Shown: positions 55,337-64,000 of the stretch, in pieces
Position numbering within the stretch: the first letter of the stretch is position 1
How the letters are laid out: the number at the start of each line of letters is the position of its first letter
NCBI RefSeq assembly: GCF_005166025.1
Contig: NZ_CP028923.1
Location: 1,614,001 to 1,678,000, forward strand
Length of the DNA: 64,000 nucleotides
Origin: Mangrovivirga cuniculi
GTDB lineage: Bacteria > Bacteroidota > Bacteroidia > Cytophagales > Cyclobacteriaceae
Direction: 5' to 3'
Made by a program: the position numbers and the translations under genes
Notes under the pieces: generated by a model
What the model was told of the DNA's origin: nothing
What the model saw: the letters and a program-made list of their open reading frames with translations, nothing else
The model's database searches: none

Positions 55337-57864
55337 TTGAGATCGGCATATATAAAAAATATTTATTTGGGTTTAGTAATTAGTTGTGGTTTGATTTTTA
55401 CAACAGTAAAGATTAATGCTCAGCAGATGGATCATCAGGTTATGCCACTACCAAAAGAAGTAGTGGCCGGCCCTGGTGAGTTTATTATTAATTCTAAATT
55501 GAAGCCCAGAATTGAAGGGAGTGAACGATTAATTAAAGCGGTAGATCGGTTTTATAATGTATTAAGTAAAAAGACTGGGATTTTTTATAATCTCCGGGAT
55601 TGGTCAGATGATGATTCCGCCAATTTTGAAATAATTGCAGAAGAGAAAGCACCTGTTGAGTTAGGCATTGATGAATCATATTCTTTAAAAATCACCAATG
55701 ACAAAATCCAGATTAAAGCTAAAACCGATATCGGGGCAATGTATGCTCTTCAGACCTTATTACAGCTTACTGAATCAAATGAAAAGGGATATTTTTTCAA
55801 GAGCGTGGAGATTTTCGATGCACCGCGCTTTCCCTGGCGAGGTTTGATGCTCGATGTGTCCAGGCATTTTATGCCGGTAGCGGCTGTAAAAAGACAACTG
55901 GATTTAATGCATACCATGAAAATGAATGTTTTTCATTGGCATTTATCTGACGATCAGGGGTGGCGGATTGAAAGCGATTCTTTTCCTTTACTAACAGAAA
56001 AGGCCTCGGATGGTAAATTTTATACTAAAGAACAAATTCATGAAATAGTTAAATATGCTGACGATCTTGGAATCAGAGTCATTCCTGAATTTGATGTACC
56101 TGGTCATGCTACGGCTATTTTAACTGCTTACCCTAAGTTGGCAAGTGAAAATAATGCAAATTATACAATCGAACGACATGCCGGAATTTTTGATCCGACT
56201 TTAGATCCAACAAAAGAAAAAACGTATAATTTTATTCATATACTATTCAATGAAATGGCCCTTTTATTTCCTGATAAATATTTTCATATAGGTGGTGACG
56301 AAAATGAAGGGAAGCACTGGGATCGTGATCCGGAAATTATTGCCTTTAAGGAGAAAAAAGGATTTGATAACCATGAATTGCAGGCCTGGTTTAACTCTCG
56401 TTTAAATAAATCATTGGTTGATGCAGGAAAGATAATGATGGGCTGGGATGAAATTTTACACAAAGACCTGATCGATTCAAATCCTGTTATTCATTCGTGG
56501 AGAGGAGAAGACGGAATAATTAAGTCCATCGATAACGATCTCAGGGTAATTAGGAGTCATGGGTTTTATATCGATTTAATGCAATCAACATCATATCATT
56601 ATTTTATGGATCCTGTGCCTCAATCGTTAATTGATAATGAAAAGGCAAAAAAACTAATATTTGGCGGAGAGGCTACTATGTGGTCGGAACTTGTCGATCA
56701 AAATAGTGTAGATAGTAGGATATGGCCACGATCAGCAGCTATCGCAGAAGTCTTTTGGTCAGAACGAAACAAACTGGATGGTGAGAATTTATTTCAAAGA
56801 CTGGATAAAATATCCTCTCATCTTGAGCTAAATGGCAGTGAACATATATCCAACAGGCATAAGATAATAAGGCGATATACGGAAAATCAGCAAGATTTCT
56901 CTGACCTGCTTTATTTTAATGATTTAATGGCACCTTATAGATTTTATCATAGAAATCCGAAAGGGACATTATATTCTATGTTATCACCGCTGAATCAGTG
57001 GGCTGATGCATGTATTGCAGATCCTGTAGAATCAAGAAAGTTTTCAAACGCAGTTAAAAATTATATTGCGAATCAAAACCCGGAAGATTTACAAAAATTA
57101 GAAAACCATTTTAAGAAATGGGCGGAGCTTGAAGACTTGATAAATTCTCTGATTCAAAAATCACCTCAATTAGATAGTCTAAGGCAAGTAAGTCAATCTT
57201 TTAAGATAGCAGGAGAGGAGGGACTCAAACTATTAGATTTTTTAAGTGGTAAAATTATCCTATCTGATGCGGAAATGATTTCTATGAGTGAAAGGATTCA
57301 TGGATTGAAATTCAAAGGGGGAGAACTCGTTTTGAAGCACTTCCCGAGCTAAAATTATTGTTTGATTATGTTAGAGGTATACGAATCAGTTCAGAGGAGA
57401 AAGCGGCTTATTTTCAAATGCCGGAACTATATGAAGAACATCCATCTTCACATATAGGTTTTGCTCTAAACTATTCCGGAGATGGAATTGAGGTGTTGTT
57501 GAAAATGAAAAAAGGCCAGCATGATATTGATCAGATTGAGTTCAGATTAGGTGATAAAGACGGAAAAGAATTGACGACATTCATTTTTAAAGGCAATAGT
57601 CCGGAAGAATTAATTCTTATTTCCAAAAAAGGAAAGGCAAGGTCTTTAAAGGTAAGTAAAGAAAATGATGATTTGTATAGAGCGCTACTTCCCTGGAAAA
57701 AAATTGGAATAATGCCTGAAGGAGAAAAAAACACTATTGGGGTAACTATTAAAAAAATTGATCCAAGGGGTAATTTATACAGGTATGGAATTAATGGTGT
57801 GATTCTCAATGATGGAGAAAAAACTCCAGTCATGACTTTAAAACTTGCATCAGGTAAAAATTAA
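55337..57864 (+). pseudogene. GH20 beta-N-acetylhexosaminidase with C-terminal beta domain, frameshifted
   Basis: Exo-enzyme that removes terminal N-acetylglucosamine or N-acetylgalactosamine. It starts at TTG 55337, preceded by AAGGA; this gives a signal peptide (IYLGLVISCGLIFTTVKINAQ), while the first ATG falls after it. A GH20b domain (about 35-155) precedes the barrel, with FPWRGLMLDVSRHF, HWHLSDDQGWR, and the catalytic Asp321-Glu322 in HIGGDENEG. The first frame ends at 57352. One more base in G5 at 57317-57321 continues it as RTRFEALPELKLLFDYV into a carbohydrate-binding-like domain, 842 residues in all. The enzymatic part is intact either way. Confidence 0.88.
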
Positions 57865-58104
57865 TTATAGTTGGTTGGAGTTGATTTCATTCATCGGCAG
57901 AAGGACATTTATATTAACAGTAAAAATTGTTGGTTGTAATTTTCATTCGTTATTTTTCCTATTTTGATCATTTAATTAGCTTTTTGATATACTGTCTTTG
58001 CCGGTGATTGAAATGTTCTTCGAATCCTGGTAAGGGAAATTTTTATACTTCAACCATCCGACATTGTAAATTCTATTTATATATTTAGCTTTTGTTTTAA
58101 CCCA

Positions 58105-58160
58105 AAAAAACTTTTTGAGGAGGTAGTTTATGGAACTCGAATGGATAGACTGGCTTTCGG
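58105..58160 (+). repeat. Direct repeat, copy 2 (leader and start of the symporter gene)
   Basis: Partner of 46525-46580, same strand, 11.6 kb apart. It contains a strong ribosome-binding sequence GAGGAGGT 7 bp before the ATG at 58130, unusual for this phylum, and the first ten codons of the symporter. Confidence 0.65.
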
Positions 58161-59941
58161 TCGCTTTATTTTTTATAATTTCTCTTGCGATCGGGGTATG
58201 GTTTGCAAGATCAGCAGGTAAGAGTGCTAAGGATTTCTTTTTATCCGGTAGAAATATGCCGTGGTGGCTTTTGGGTATTTCAATGGTAGCAACAACCTTT
58301 TCTGCAGATACCCCAAACCTGGTAACGGAGATTGTAAGAAAGGATGGAGTTGCAGGAAACTGGACCTGGTGGGCATTTCTTCTTACAGGTATGCTTACTG
58401 TTTTTATCTATGCTGCATTATGGCGTAAATCAGAGGTAGTAACCGATCTTGAGTTTTACGAATTGAGATATAGTGGAAAAGCCGCTGCCTTTCTGAGAGC
58501 ATTCAGGGCAGTTTACCTGGGTGTTTTCTTCAATGTTATGATCATGGCTACCGTTTGCCTGGCTGCGGCCAAAATGGGTAATGTGCTTTTGGGGCTAACA
58601 AAAGGAGAAACTTTGATTATTGCTGGGGTGGTTACTGTTGTTTATTCATCTCTCGGTGGATTGAAAGGTGTGTTAGTTACAGATTTTATCCAGTTTATTG
58701 TTGCAATGGTGGGATCCGTGTGGGCTGCCATGATCATTCTCGACCTGCCGGAAGTTGGCGGACTGTCAAATATGATTTCAAGTCCTGCGCTTTCGGGCAA
58801 GCTGGATTTTATACCGGATCCAACTGATCTCAATGTTTTTGTGCCTTTATTTCTTATTCCTATTGCAGTACAATGGTGGAATGTCTGGTATCCGGGAGCT
58901 GAGCCTGGAGGAGGGGGGTATATCGTACAAAGGATGCTATCGGCCAAAGATGAAAATAATGCAGTAGGAGCGACCTTGTTTTTTAATATAACACATTATG
59001 CTTTAAGGCCATGGCCATGGATCCTGATCGGACTGGCTTCTTTACTGGTATATCCTGATCTGGCTTCACTACAAAGTGCGTTTCCAAATGTAGATAAATC
59101 AATTATCGGACACGACCTCGCATATCCTGCTATGTTAACTTATTTACCTCATGGATTACTGGGAGTGGTGGTAGCCTCGCTTATTGCAGCTTTTATGTCT
59201 ACTATCTCAACTCATCTAAACTGGGGATCTTCTTATGTAGTTTACGATTTTTATCAAAGATTTATAAAACCAGAAGCAGAGGAAAAGGAATTAGTACTTG
59301 TAGGTAGAATATCAACAGTGGTATTAATGGTTCTGGCAATGCTCTTTGCCCTTGTTCTGGAAAGCGCCCTGGAGGCTTTTCAAATATTATTGACCATTGG
59401 AGCAGGTACAGGACTGATTTTCATTCTTAGATGGTTCTGGTGGAGGATAAATGCATGGTCAGAGATTACAGGGATGATCGTATCCTTCCTCGTAGCTATA
59501 TACTTTAATGTAATTCACGAAGAATTCTTCCCTGATCTGGAAGCTTACCAGGTACTATTGATAAGTATAGCAATTACAACTATTGCCTGGCTTACAGTTA
59601 CATTCCTTACCAGGCCAACTGATGAAGAAAAGCTTTTGAATTTTGTTAAAAAGATAAATCCGGGTGGGATAGGATGGAAAAGGATATACCAAAAGATTTC
59701 ATTGGAAAAAGGTGTAAAATCTCAGCCAGGTGAAATGTACAATAAGAGCAAAATTCCTTTAGGTCTTGCAGGAATGCTTACAGGAACATTTTCAGTATAT
59801 TCAGCTCTCTTTGCAGTTGGCTATTGGTTATATGGAGAAGTTTACCTGGCGTCATTAATGACAGCAATATCAATTGTGTCATTTGTCATCATGTTTCGAA
59901 TTTGGGGAGCACTAAGAAAGGTTTATATTTCAGAAAGATAA
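58130..59941 (+). CDS. Sodium:solute symporter (SSS family)
   Basis: 603-residue symporter with about 13-14 membrane helices. Family features are the start LFFIISLAIGVWFARSAGKSAKDFFLSGRNMPWW (given here as LAIGVWFARSAG and DFFLSGRNMPWW), TTFSADTPNLVTE in the first helices and VVYSSLGGLKGVLVTDFIQF in the sixth segment. It uses a sodium gradient to import a small solute. As the last gene behind SusCD, GH20 and NagB, the likely cargo is N-acetylglucosamine or a similar amino sugar, by context. The stop is 1 bp from the convergent methyltransferase gene end. Confidence 0.92.
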   Translation: MELEWIDWLSVALFFIISLAIGVWFARSAGKSAKDFFLSGRNMPWWLLGISMVATTFSADTPNLVTEIVRKDGVAGNWTWWAFLLTGMLTVFIYAALWRKSEVVTDLEFYELRYSGKAAAFLRAFRAVYLGVFFNVMIMATVCLAAAKMGNVLLGLTKGETLIIAGVVTVVYSSLGGLKGVLVTDFIQFIVAMVGSVWAAMIILDLPEVGGLSNMISSPALSGKLDFIPDPTDLNVFVPLFLIPIAVQWWNVWYPGAEPGGGGYIVQRMLSAKDENNAVGATLFFNITHYALRPWPWILIGLASLLVYPDLASLQSAFPNVDKSIIGHDLAYPAMLTYLPHGLLGVVVASLIAAFMSTISTHLNWGSSYVVYDFYQRFIKPEAEEKELVLVGRISTVVLMVLAMLFALVLESALEAFQILLTIGAGTGLIFILRWFWWRINAWSEITGMIVSFLVAIYFNVIHEEFFPDLEAYQVLLISIAITTIAWLTVTFLTRPTDEEKLLNFVKKINPGGIGWKRIYQKISLEKGVKSQPGEMYNKSKIPLGLAGMLTGTFSVYSALFAVGYWLYGEVYLASLMTAISIVSFVIMFRIWGALRKVYISER

Positions 59942-59942
59942 A

Positions 59943-60677
59943 TCAGAATGAAAGTTTTCCTGCACGCATAAATATCTTTTGCTTTATAGCATAGCTTTCT
60001 TCTTTCAGATTATTTTTCAAAAAACCCATTGGATCAGTTCCGATGGCTTTTTTGTAATTCTTTACTGCTGACCAGGTAGAGATATATCCCAAGAGTTGTT
60101 TGCGCGAATATTGTGCGTGGATTTCAAGGTTAGGAGATTTAAATTCGTCTATGGGTAAATCAAAATCCCTGTATTCATTATCTACATACTTCCTTTCATC
60201 CGGCCAGTAAGGTCCGATGAGATCGTTATAAAATTCTTCGATAAATTTTTGATCCGGCGATTGAAGATCAATCAGATTATATCCCCATGAAGCGAAAATT
60301 GCATCTTCCGTAGCCACTCTTTTAACTTGCTCGAAAAATTCATCAATATCAAACCAATGCAGAGCCTGTGCTGCTACAATCAGGTCAATACTTTCTCCAG
60401 GCCAGAGTGATTCTTCCGATCTACCAGTTTTATATACTATATTTTCGTTTTCAGGAGCTTGTTCAATCTGTTGCTCACTAATATCATTAGCATACACTGT
60501 AGAAAATTGCTTAGCGAGTTCGATCGCCACCTGGCCATTTCCACAAGCGGCATCCCATGCACGGTAGAAGCCCGTACAATGCTCATACAACCACTTATAC
60601 AACTCTTGTGGGTATTTAGGTCTGTACTTTGCGTATTCAGCGGCAAATTCGGAAAAATGATCTTGTTGTTCTTTCAT
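59943..60677 (-). CDS. SAM-dependent methyltransferase (class I)
   Basis: 244-residue methyltransferase with FAAEYAKYRPKYPQELYKWL at the N-terminus, the SAM-binding motif AWDAACGNGQVAIELA, the acidic second strand YANDISEQQIEQA, and VAAQALHWFDIDEFFEQVKRV. It resembles the UbiE/trans-aconitate-type group of small cytoplasmic methyltransferases. Substrate unknown. It converges on the symporter gene with 1 bp between. Confidence 0.9.
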   Translation of the reverse strand: MKEQQDHFSEFAAEYAKYRPKYPQELYKWLYEHCTGFYRAWDAACGNGQVAIELAKQFSTVYANDISEQQIEQAPENENIVYKTGRSEESLWPGESIDLIVAAQALHWFDIDEFFEQVKRVATEDAIFASWGYNLIDLQSPDQKFIEEFYNDLIGPYWPDERKYVDNEYRDFDLPIDEFKSPNLEIHAQYSRKQLLGYISTWSAVKNYKKAIGTDPMGFLKNNLKEESYAIKQKIFMRAGKLSF

Positions 60678-60903
60678 AAAGTGATTGACCAGGGTATTAA
60701 TTATTAGTGAAATTAATAAGAATTATTTCTTACTTACTCATTTCTCAGGTTAATTATTTTAAAACTTTACTTAGTTTTCTATTTAAACGAAAATTATGAT
60801 ATAAAGTACATTTTATGCATTTCAGATGATTTTTTGATTAAAAGAGGCTATACTTTCCTAACTTTCAACCGACAACATTAATGACCCCTAAGAAAGATAT
60901 TAG

Positions 60904-61791
60904 ATGAAAGACGAAATTCTTAAACGCCTTCAGAAAAAATATGATGATATAAATCAATCTGCCGATGCTTATCTGGAAGGCTTATATCATGCTAAACCAA
61001 TAAATTACTGGGATTACATCCAGGTCGATACTCTTTTGACATTACAGAAAACAAGGACTGATTTTCACGATGAAAAAATTTTTATCGTATATCACCAGGT
61101 GACAGAATTAGTTCTTAATCTGATAATTCATGAACTGGAGAAACTTACTTCAGGGGAAATTCCTGAGGAAAAAGAATTGGATATTCGTATGAACAGATGC
61201 GTGAATTATGCGGATATGCTAATTAATAGCTTTAGTGTGATGAGTAAGGGAATGTCTTACGAGGAATATAATCAATTTCGTATGACATTGACACCTGCAA
61301 GTGGATTTCAGTCAGTACAATTCAGACTGGTAGAATTTTATTGCACTGATGTTGAAAACCTTATGAAGCCTGAGGACAAAGAAAAGCTGGAAGGTAATGA
61401 GTCGATTAGAGATAAATTTGAGCATCTATACTGGCAAAGTGCCGGAAAGAATCCTAAAACCGGTGAAAAAAGCCTTACGCTGCAAAATTTTGAAGATAAA
61501 TATAAAGATGAAATGGTTTCTCTAGCAGAGAAAATGCAGGATAACAATTTAAACAGGCGCTTAAAAACCATCGAGAACGAAAAAGGTTTGTCACCGAAAT
61601 TGTTAGAAACCGTAAAAGCATTTGAAAGGAAATTCAATTATGACTGGCCGATGGTTCATCTCGAAACAGCAAGATTTTACCTGACGGGTAATCCTAAAAA
61701 AGAAGCAACTGGAGGTAGCGACTGGGAGAAATATTTACATCCGGACTATCAACAGCGAAAATACTTCCCGAAATTTACCTCTGAAAAATAA
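60904..61791 (+). CDS. kynA: Tryptophan 2,3-dioxygenase
   Basis: 295-residue haem enzyme that opens the indole ring of tryptophan to N-formylkynurenine, the first step of the kynurenine route. Recognised from INYWDYIQVDTLLTLQ, the substrate-pocket FIVYHQVTELVLNLI (active-site His of TDO), FRMTLTPASGFQSVQFR and the late WPMVHLETARFYLTG holding the haem-ligand His. The protein is helical and has no signal peptide. Other kynurenine genes are not in the window. The gene ends exactly where the convergent cardiolipin synthase gene ends. Confidence 0.93.
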   Translation: MKDEILKRLQKKYDDINQSADAYLEGLYHAKPINYWDYIQVDTLLTLQKTRTDFHDEKIFIVYHQVTELVLNLIIHELEKLTSGEIPEEKELDIRMNRCVNYADMLINSFSVMSKGMSYEEYNQFRMTLTPASGFQSVQFRLVEFYCTDVENLMKPEDKEKLEGNESIRDKFEHLYWQSAGKNPKTGEKSLTLQNFEDKYKDEMVSLAEKMQDNNLNRRLKTIENEKGLSPKLLETVKAFERKFNYDWPMVHLETARFYLTGNPKKEATGGSDWEKYLHPDYQQRKYFPKFTSEK

Positions 61792-63264
61792 TCACATCAA
61801 AGGACTGATCATTCTGCAAACTCCCTCGAGGATTTTTTGTCTGATCGGTCTTTTTTTGAATTCTACCGGATCGATTTTTTCACTACCTTCAAGATCAGAT
61901 TTGAAGTTGTCAGATAAGGTTGAAGCAATTTTCTCATCATAAATAAAAGCATTCACTTCAAAATTCTTCTCGAAGCTTCGTTCATCCATATTCGCAGTTC
62001 CAACTGAAGAAAATATTCCGTCAACTACCAGTACTTTGCCGTGATTAAAACCTTTTTTGTAAATGTAGACTTCTACTCCGGCATAAATCAGGCGACTGGC
62101 AAAATTAAGAGAAGTATAATAAAGAATCTTATGATCGGGCATCCCGGGAAGAAGTAAAACCACTTTTACACCACTTAGTACTGCTGTTTCTAAAGCTGTA
62201 ATTATTGGTTCATTAGGTACAAAGTACGGAGTTGATATATAAATATGATCTCTTGCCGTAGTTATGGCAGTAAAGTAGGCTTGCATAATCGCCACTTCTC
62301 TTGAATCTGGACCAGATGCAGTGATCTGTACCAATGTATCAGATTCTGTTCTGAATTTGGGGAAATATTCAGGACCTTCAAATACTCTATTACAGACAAA
62401 CCTCCAGTCTTGTAAAAACACCGATTGAAGGCAAGTTGCAGCTTCACCTGTAAGTTTAATGTGAGTGTCTCTCCAGAAACCGGTGTCCTTTTTGATCTTT
62501 GAATAACGCTCAGCAATATTGAGTCCGCCGGTGAACCCAATTTTTCCATCTATAATTAGTATCTTCCTGTGATTACGATAGTTTAGTCTTGTAGTAAGTA
62601 AAGGAAACCTTACTGGCATAAATATCTCTACCTCTATACCGGTATTTTTTAACAAAGTGATTGTTTTTTTAGATAATCCCCACGATCCAATCCCATCGAA
62701 AATACATCTGATAGCAATTCCTTCTTTTGCTTTCTTAAGAAGAAGATTAATAAAATCCTGTCCTATATCATCTTCTTCAAATGAATAGAAACACATATGG
62801 ATGTGGTGATTGGCATTCTCAATCGCTTCTAACATGGAAGGAAAAGTAACAGAACCGTTTTCGAGAATTTCAGCGCAATTGCTTTTTGTTAGCATTGCCT
62901 TATTAGCCGCTGCTGCTAACTTCATGATCTTATTAAAAGGGAAAAACTTTTCATCTTTTGTCAGGATATCAGTACCAGAGAGATCAATATCTGAAACTTG
63001 TTCGATGATCTTATTAGAATCCTGTTGTGATTTAGCAGTAAATAATTTTTCTTTTCTGAAATTTCGTCCATACCTAAGATATAATAAAATACCAATCACT
63101 GGTAGAAACAGGACAATGAGCATCCAGGAGATCGACTTTGTAGGATTTTTCCCTTCAAGGATAATTACGGTAACTGTAAATGTCAGTGTTAACCCATAAA
63201 ACACTAAAAAAATAGCTACCAGAATTTCCGTTGTCAGGGGTCCTAAAAATGCAGAAATTTCCAT
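61792..63264 (-). CDS. cls: Cardiolipin synthase
   Basis: 490-residue phospholipase D-type enzyme that joins two phosphatidylglycerols to form cardiolipin. Two N-terminal membrane helices (about residues 10-32 and 42-62) precede two HKD motifs: NHRKILIIDGKIGFTGGLN (about residue 235) and NHGKVLVVDGIFSSVGTANMDERS (given as HGKVLVVDG and GTANMDERS, about residue 410). Length and layout match ClsA. No gap separates its end from the tryptophan dioxygenase gene. Confidence 0.94.
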   Translation of the reverse strand: MEISAFLGPLTTEILVAIFLVFYGLTLTFTVTVIILEGKNPTKSISWMLIVLFLPVIGILLYLRYGRNFRKEKLFTAKSQQDSNKIIEQVSDIDLSGTDILTKDEKFFPFNKIMKLAAAANKAMLTKSNCAEILENGSVTFPSMLEAIENANHHIHMCFYSFEEDDIGQDFINLLLKKAKEGIAIRCIFDGIGSWGLSKKTITLLKNTGIEVEIFMPVRFPLLTTRLNYRNHRKILIIDGKIGFTGGLNIAERYSKIKKDTGFWRDTHIKLTGEAATCLQSVFLQDWRFVCNRVFEGPEYFPKFRTESDTLVQITASGPDSREVAIMQAYFTAITTARDHIYISTPYFVPNEPIITALETAVLSGVKVVLLLPGMPDHKILYYTSLNFASRLIYAGVEVYIYKKGFNHGKVLVVDGIFSSVGTANMDERSFEKNFEVNAFIYDEKIASTLSDNFKSDLEGSEKIDPVEFKKRPIRQKILEGVCRMISPLM

Positions 63265-63397
63265 TTATCAAAAAATACCAATTTGATTATTCTAATCTAA
63301 CGCTTTATAACTGTGATTTCGAAGATTTTTGTTATTAAATTAAATGAGTAAAATCAGGAAAAGACCAATTGTAATTATTAAAAACTCTATCAATAAC

Positions 63398-63994
63398 ATG
63401 TCAACGACTGTAGGTTTTTTTATTTATGATAATATGGAACTCATGGATTTTGCCGGTCCATGGGAAGTATTGTCTGTTGCTTCGGAAATTGTAAAAGATG
63501 AGCAATCGTTAAAACTTTATTCATTTGCTGATGTCAGGCGTTCAATCAACACGATTAATGGAGTTACTATAACTCCGGATTTTGTGATTGATGAGATTCC
63601 CGATACTGATATTTTGATCATACCGGGAGGTAATGGTTCAAAAAGAATCATTGATCAGGATCATTTGATGAACAGCTTGAATAAAATAATTTCCTTGGTA
63701 GAATTGACGGCTACAGTGTGTAGTGGTGCCAGGATAGCTGCATCTTTAGGGTTATTAAAAGAGAGAAAATTCACGACTCATTATTCAGTTTTCGATGATG
63801 TGATGAAAATTGAGCCTACAGCAAATCCGGATTTTGATAATCGATTTATGCACGATAGCAAAATTATAACGTCGGCCGGAGTTTCAGCTGGTATTGATAT
63901 GGCTATTTATCTTGTTTCCACTATTTTTGATGATGATATAGCTCAAAAAACAGCTAAGTTTATTGAATACCCATATTATATTTATAATACGTGA
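63398..63994 (+). CDS. DJ-1/PfpI family protein
   Basis: About 198-residue glutamine-amidotransferase-like protein. The nucleophile elbow Cys is in TATVCSGARIAASLGLL, with GFFIYDNMELMDFAGPWEVL at the start, ILIIPGGNG before the elbow and TTHYSVFDD after it. This subgroup includes isonitrile hydratase-like and AraC-associated PfpI proteins. I chose ATG 63398, where homology begins; ATG 63344 would add 18 residues of basic, unconserved-looking sequence. The gene ends 6 bp before the window edge. Confidence 0.88.
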   Translation: MSTTVGFFIYDNMELMDFAGPWEVLSVASEIVKDEQSLKLYSFADVRRSINTINGVTITPDFVIDEIPDTDILIIPGGNGSKRIIDQDHLMNSLNKIISLVELTATVCSGARIAASLGLLKERKFTTHYSVFDDVMKIEPTANPDFDNRFMHDSKIITSAGVSAGIDMAIYLVSTIFDDDIAQKTAKFIEYPYYIYNT

Positions 63995-64000
63995 TGAAAA

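Noticed and set aside
57358-57864. A separate TTG-started 168-residue gene after GH20
   Set aside because: The frame is open and sensible upstream of the TTG and joins GH20 at a G run, so it is the C-terminal part of GH20, not a gene of its own.
60795-60820. A third copy of the CreD-unit operator before the tryptophan dioxygenase gene
   Set aside because: Only ATATAAAGTAC is shared; the inverted-repeat arm ACTTTG is missing and the palindrome is broken, so chance similarity in AT-rich DNA is likely.

Overview
The window comes from an AT-rich genome of a gliding member of the Bacteroidota, most likely a Cytophagales-type bacterium. The support is a gldA-gldF-gldG gliding operon at the left edge, SusC/SusD outer-membrane uptake genes, many lipoproteins with the SPII boxes usual in this phylum, FtsX-like permeases in tandem, and promoter elements resembling TAnnTTTG. 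I found no rRNA, tRNA, phage, insertion sequence or CRISPR array.

Layout. 1-4226: gliding ABC transporter genes gldA (cut by the edge), gldF, gldG and a DUF4340 gene. 4245-6632: a small envelope-stress-like unit made of a membrane protein, a winged-helix regulator (frameshifted) and CreD; two near-identical operator-like motifs lie over its two promoters. 6769-12204: a GH3-family adenylating enzyme, an HExxH protein, dnaN, a lipoprotein alkaline phosphatase and DoxX. 12256-15407 (minus): a lipoprotein, a ROK sugar kinase and an AsmA-like protein. 15446-30811: a histidine kinase/NtrC-type activator pair facing a large efflux-type ABC operon (adaptor, two ATPases, four FtsX-like permeases); the shared intergenic region carries sigma-54-like elements pointing both ways and a GTCCG/CGGAC dyad. 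30882-37490: a quinone-type oxidoreductase, a 1-Cys peroxiredoxin, a GH31 glycosidase, two lipoproteins and an OhrR-like MarR regulator. 37632-45222 (minus): an amidohydrolase, a thioredoxin-TPR protein and a run of poorly known secreted or membrane proteins. 45292-48385 (minus): a membrane AraC regulator and a LytTR/LytS-type two-component pair. 48662-59941 (plus): an amino-sugar utilisation locus with SusC, SusD, a NagB fused to a PIG-L-like domain, a GH20 hexosaminidase and a sodium:solute symporter. 59943-63994: a methyltransferase, tryptophan 2,3-dioxygenase, cardiolipin synthase and a DJ-1/PfpI protein.

Six genes are each broken by one apparent missing base in a homopolymer run (winged-helix regulator, first FtsX permease, peroxiredoxin, thioredoxin-TPR protein, a large secreted protein, GH20). 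Restoring one base gives a continuous protein of sensible length every time. This pattern looks more like homopolymer under-calling in the assembly than six independent gene deaths, so the broken genes should be treated as probably functional until checked.

The most interesting non-coding signals are: the sigma-54/NtrC divergent control region at 18.2-18.5 kb; the paired operators of the CreD unit; a perfect 18-bp inverted repeat that buries the start codon of the amidohydrolase; a 44-bp interrupted palindrome before a DUF4932-like protease gene; and a 56-bp direct repeat showing that a relic of the symporter gene start lies 11.6 kb upstream of the intact symporter.
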